From Bordetella parapertussis (lineage in GTDB: Bacteria; Pseudomonadota; Gammaproteobacteria; Burkholderiales; Burkholderiaceae_C): a DNA stretch of 6,103 nt. The translations under genes and the position numbers were made by a program. The DNA lies in assembly GCA_945900685.1 (NCBI GenBank), contig CAMDJS010000119.1, forward strand, positions 1 to 6,103, written 5' to 3'. Positions 5,311-6,103 of this stretch are shown here, one piece after another; within the stretch, counting starts at the first letter, position 1, and each line of letters begins with the position of its first letter. Below the pieces are notes generated by a model, which was not told where the DNA came from, ran no database searches, and saw nothing but the letters and a program-made list of their open reading frames with translations.

Positions 5311-6103
5311 ATGACGCCCTCTTCCCTGCTTGAACAATTTGGCCCGCGCGAGGCCATGGACTATGACGTGGTGGTGGTCGGTGGCGGACCTGCTGGACTG
5401 GCCGCTGCGATTCGCATCAAACAACTAGCGGCGGCGCAATCCAAAGATGTCTCTGTGGTGGTGATAGAAAAAGGCTCTGAGCCGGGCGCGCACATTTTGT
5501 CCGGCGCGGTGATGGACCCGCGTGCCATGAACGAATTGTTTCCCGATTGGAAAGCATTAGGTGCACCACTGAACCAAGCCGTCACCGGCGATGAATTGCT
5601 GGTGTTGTCTGAGAGCGGTCACACCGCCACACCCGGTTGGCTGATGCCGCGCAATTTCCACAACGACGGCTGTTATGTGGTGTCACTCAGCAATGTGGTC
5701 AAGTGGATGGCGCAGCAAGCCGAAAACTTGGGAGTGGATATTTTTCCCGGCTTCACGGCAGCAGAAATTTTGTACGACGACAACGGTGCCGTGCGCGGCG
5801 TGGCCACCGGCCATGTCGGCCTGGGCAAAGACGGACAGCCGACTGACAACTTTCAACTCGGCATGGAGTTGAACGCCAAATACACCTTGTTCTGCGAAGG
5901 CGCGCGCGGACATCTGGGCAAACAACTGATTCAACGCTTTGGTTTGGACAAAGACAAAGACACACAGACCTTTGCCATCGGTATCAAAGAACTGTGGGAA
6001 GTGGATCCTGCTTTGGCACAACCCGGTTTGGTGGTTCACACCTCTGGCTGGCCTATCGCTGACGAGAGTTTCGGCGGCGGTTTCCTCTACCACTTGGAAG
6101 ACA
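5311..6103 (+). CDS. Electron transfer flavoprotein-ubiquinone oxidoreductase, N-terminal part (3' end outside window)
   Basis: An open frame runs from ATG 5311 through the right edge without a stop: 264 codons, about half of the usual 540-560 residues. The enzyme, a membrane-associated FAD and 4Fe-4S protein, takes electrons from reduced ETF, itself loaded by acyl-CoA and related dehydrogenases, and reduces ubiquinone. DYDVVVVGGGPAGLAAA (residues 17-33) is the FAD-binding Rossmann motif with GxGxxG at 24-29; Glu53 in VVVIEKG ends the second strand. EPGAHILSGAVMDPRAM (57-73), followed by NELFPDWKALGAPL, and LFCEGARGHLGKQL are strongly typical of ETF-QO. The 4Fe-4S cysteines lie in the missing C-terminal part. 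No clear Shine-Dalgarno precedes the ATG, and a second in-frame ATG at residue 16 is the alternative start, directly before the FAD motif. The divergent SDR/thioesterase operon fits a shared role in acyl-CoA oxidation. Confidence 0.93.
   Translation, partial: MTPSSLLEQFGPREAMDYDVVVVGGGPAGLAAAIRIKQLAAAQSKDVSVVVIEKGSEPGAHILSGAVMDPRAMNELFPDWKALGAPLNQAVTGDELLVLSESGHTATPGWLMPRNFHNDGCYVVSLSNVVKWMAQQAENLGVDIFPGFTAAEILYDDNGAVRGVATGHVGLGKDGQPTDNFQLGMELNAKYTLFCEGARGHLGKQLIQRFGLDKDKDTQTFAIGIKELWEVDPALAQPGLVVHTSGWPIADESFGGGFLYHLED

Noticed and set aside
5683..6093. 136-residue open frame on the minus strand
   Set aside because: It is antisense to the clearly recognisable ETF-QO reading frame and has no domain of its own.

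Overview
The window looks like a chromosomal stretch from a proteobacterium, most probably a betaproteobacterium of the Burkholderiales. This rests on gene content and protein style (a GabD-type dehydrogenase, a two-subunit ScoAB CoA-transferase, an ETF-ubiquinone oxidoreductase next to an SDR/thioesterase pair) and on moderate GC with GC-rich coding regions and short AT-rich gaps. The order-level call is inference. No RNA gene, insertion sequence, CRISPR array, phage gene or origin is visible.

Layout from left to right. (1) Plus strand, 1-1110: the C-terminal half of a succinate-semialdehyde dehydrogenase (gabD, cut by the left edge), followed after 24 bases by a small winged-helix regulator. 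A hairpin with A/T flanks (1132-1159) closes this unit and also faces the next one. (2) Minus strand, 2531-1183: scoA and scoB, the two subunits of succinyl-CoA:3-ketoacid CoA-transferase, 2 bases apart; scoA uses a TTG start. (3) Plus strand, 2625-3200: an AhpD-like peroxidase-related protein, divergent from scoAB. (4) Minus strand, 3827-3201: a TetR-type regulator whose stop codon abuts the stop of the AhpD-like gene. (5) Minus strand, 5165-3967: an SDR oxidoreductase and a hot-dog-fold acyl-CoA thioesterase sharing a 4-base ATGA overlap. (6) Plus strand, 5311 to the right edge: the N-terminal half of an electron transfer flavoprotein-ubiquinone oxidoreductase, which has no stop codon inside the window.

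Together the genes suggest oxidative acyl-CoA and short-chain carboxylate metabolism. ScoAB would activate acetoacetate to acetoacetyl-CoA at the expense of succinyl-CoA, releasing succinate. GabD also produces succinate. The SDR and thioesterase probably act on a hydroxyacyl/ketoacyl compound or acyl-CoA. ETF-QO passes electrons from acyl-CoA dehydrogenases to the quinone pool. The TetR protein may control part of this set.

I found no evidence of a novel system. The points most worth checking are small: three short dyads placed at gene starts (726-739, 2544-2557, 5245-5256), a likely two-way terminator, and a regulator whose gene sits beside an unusually AT-rich tract.
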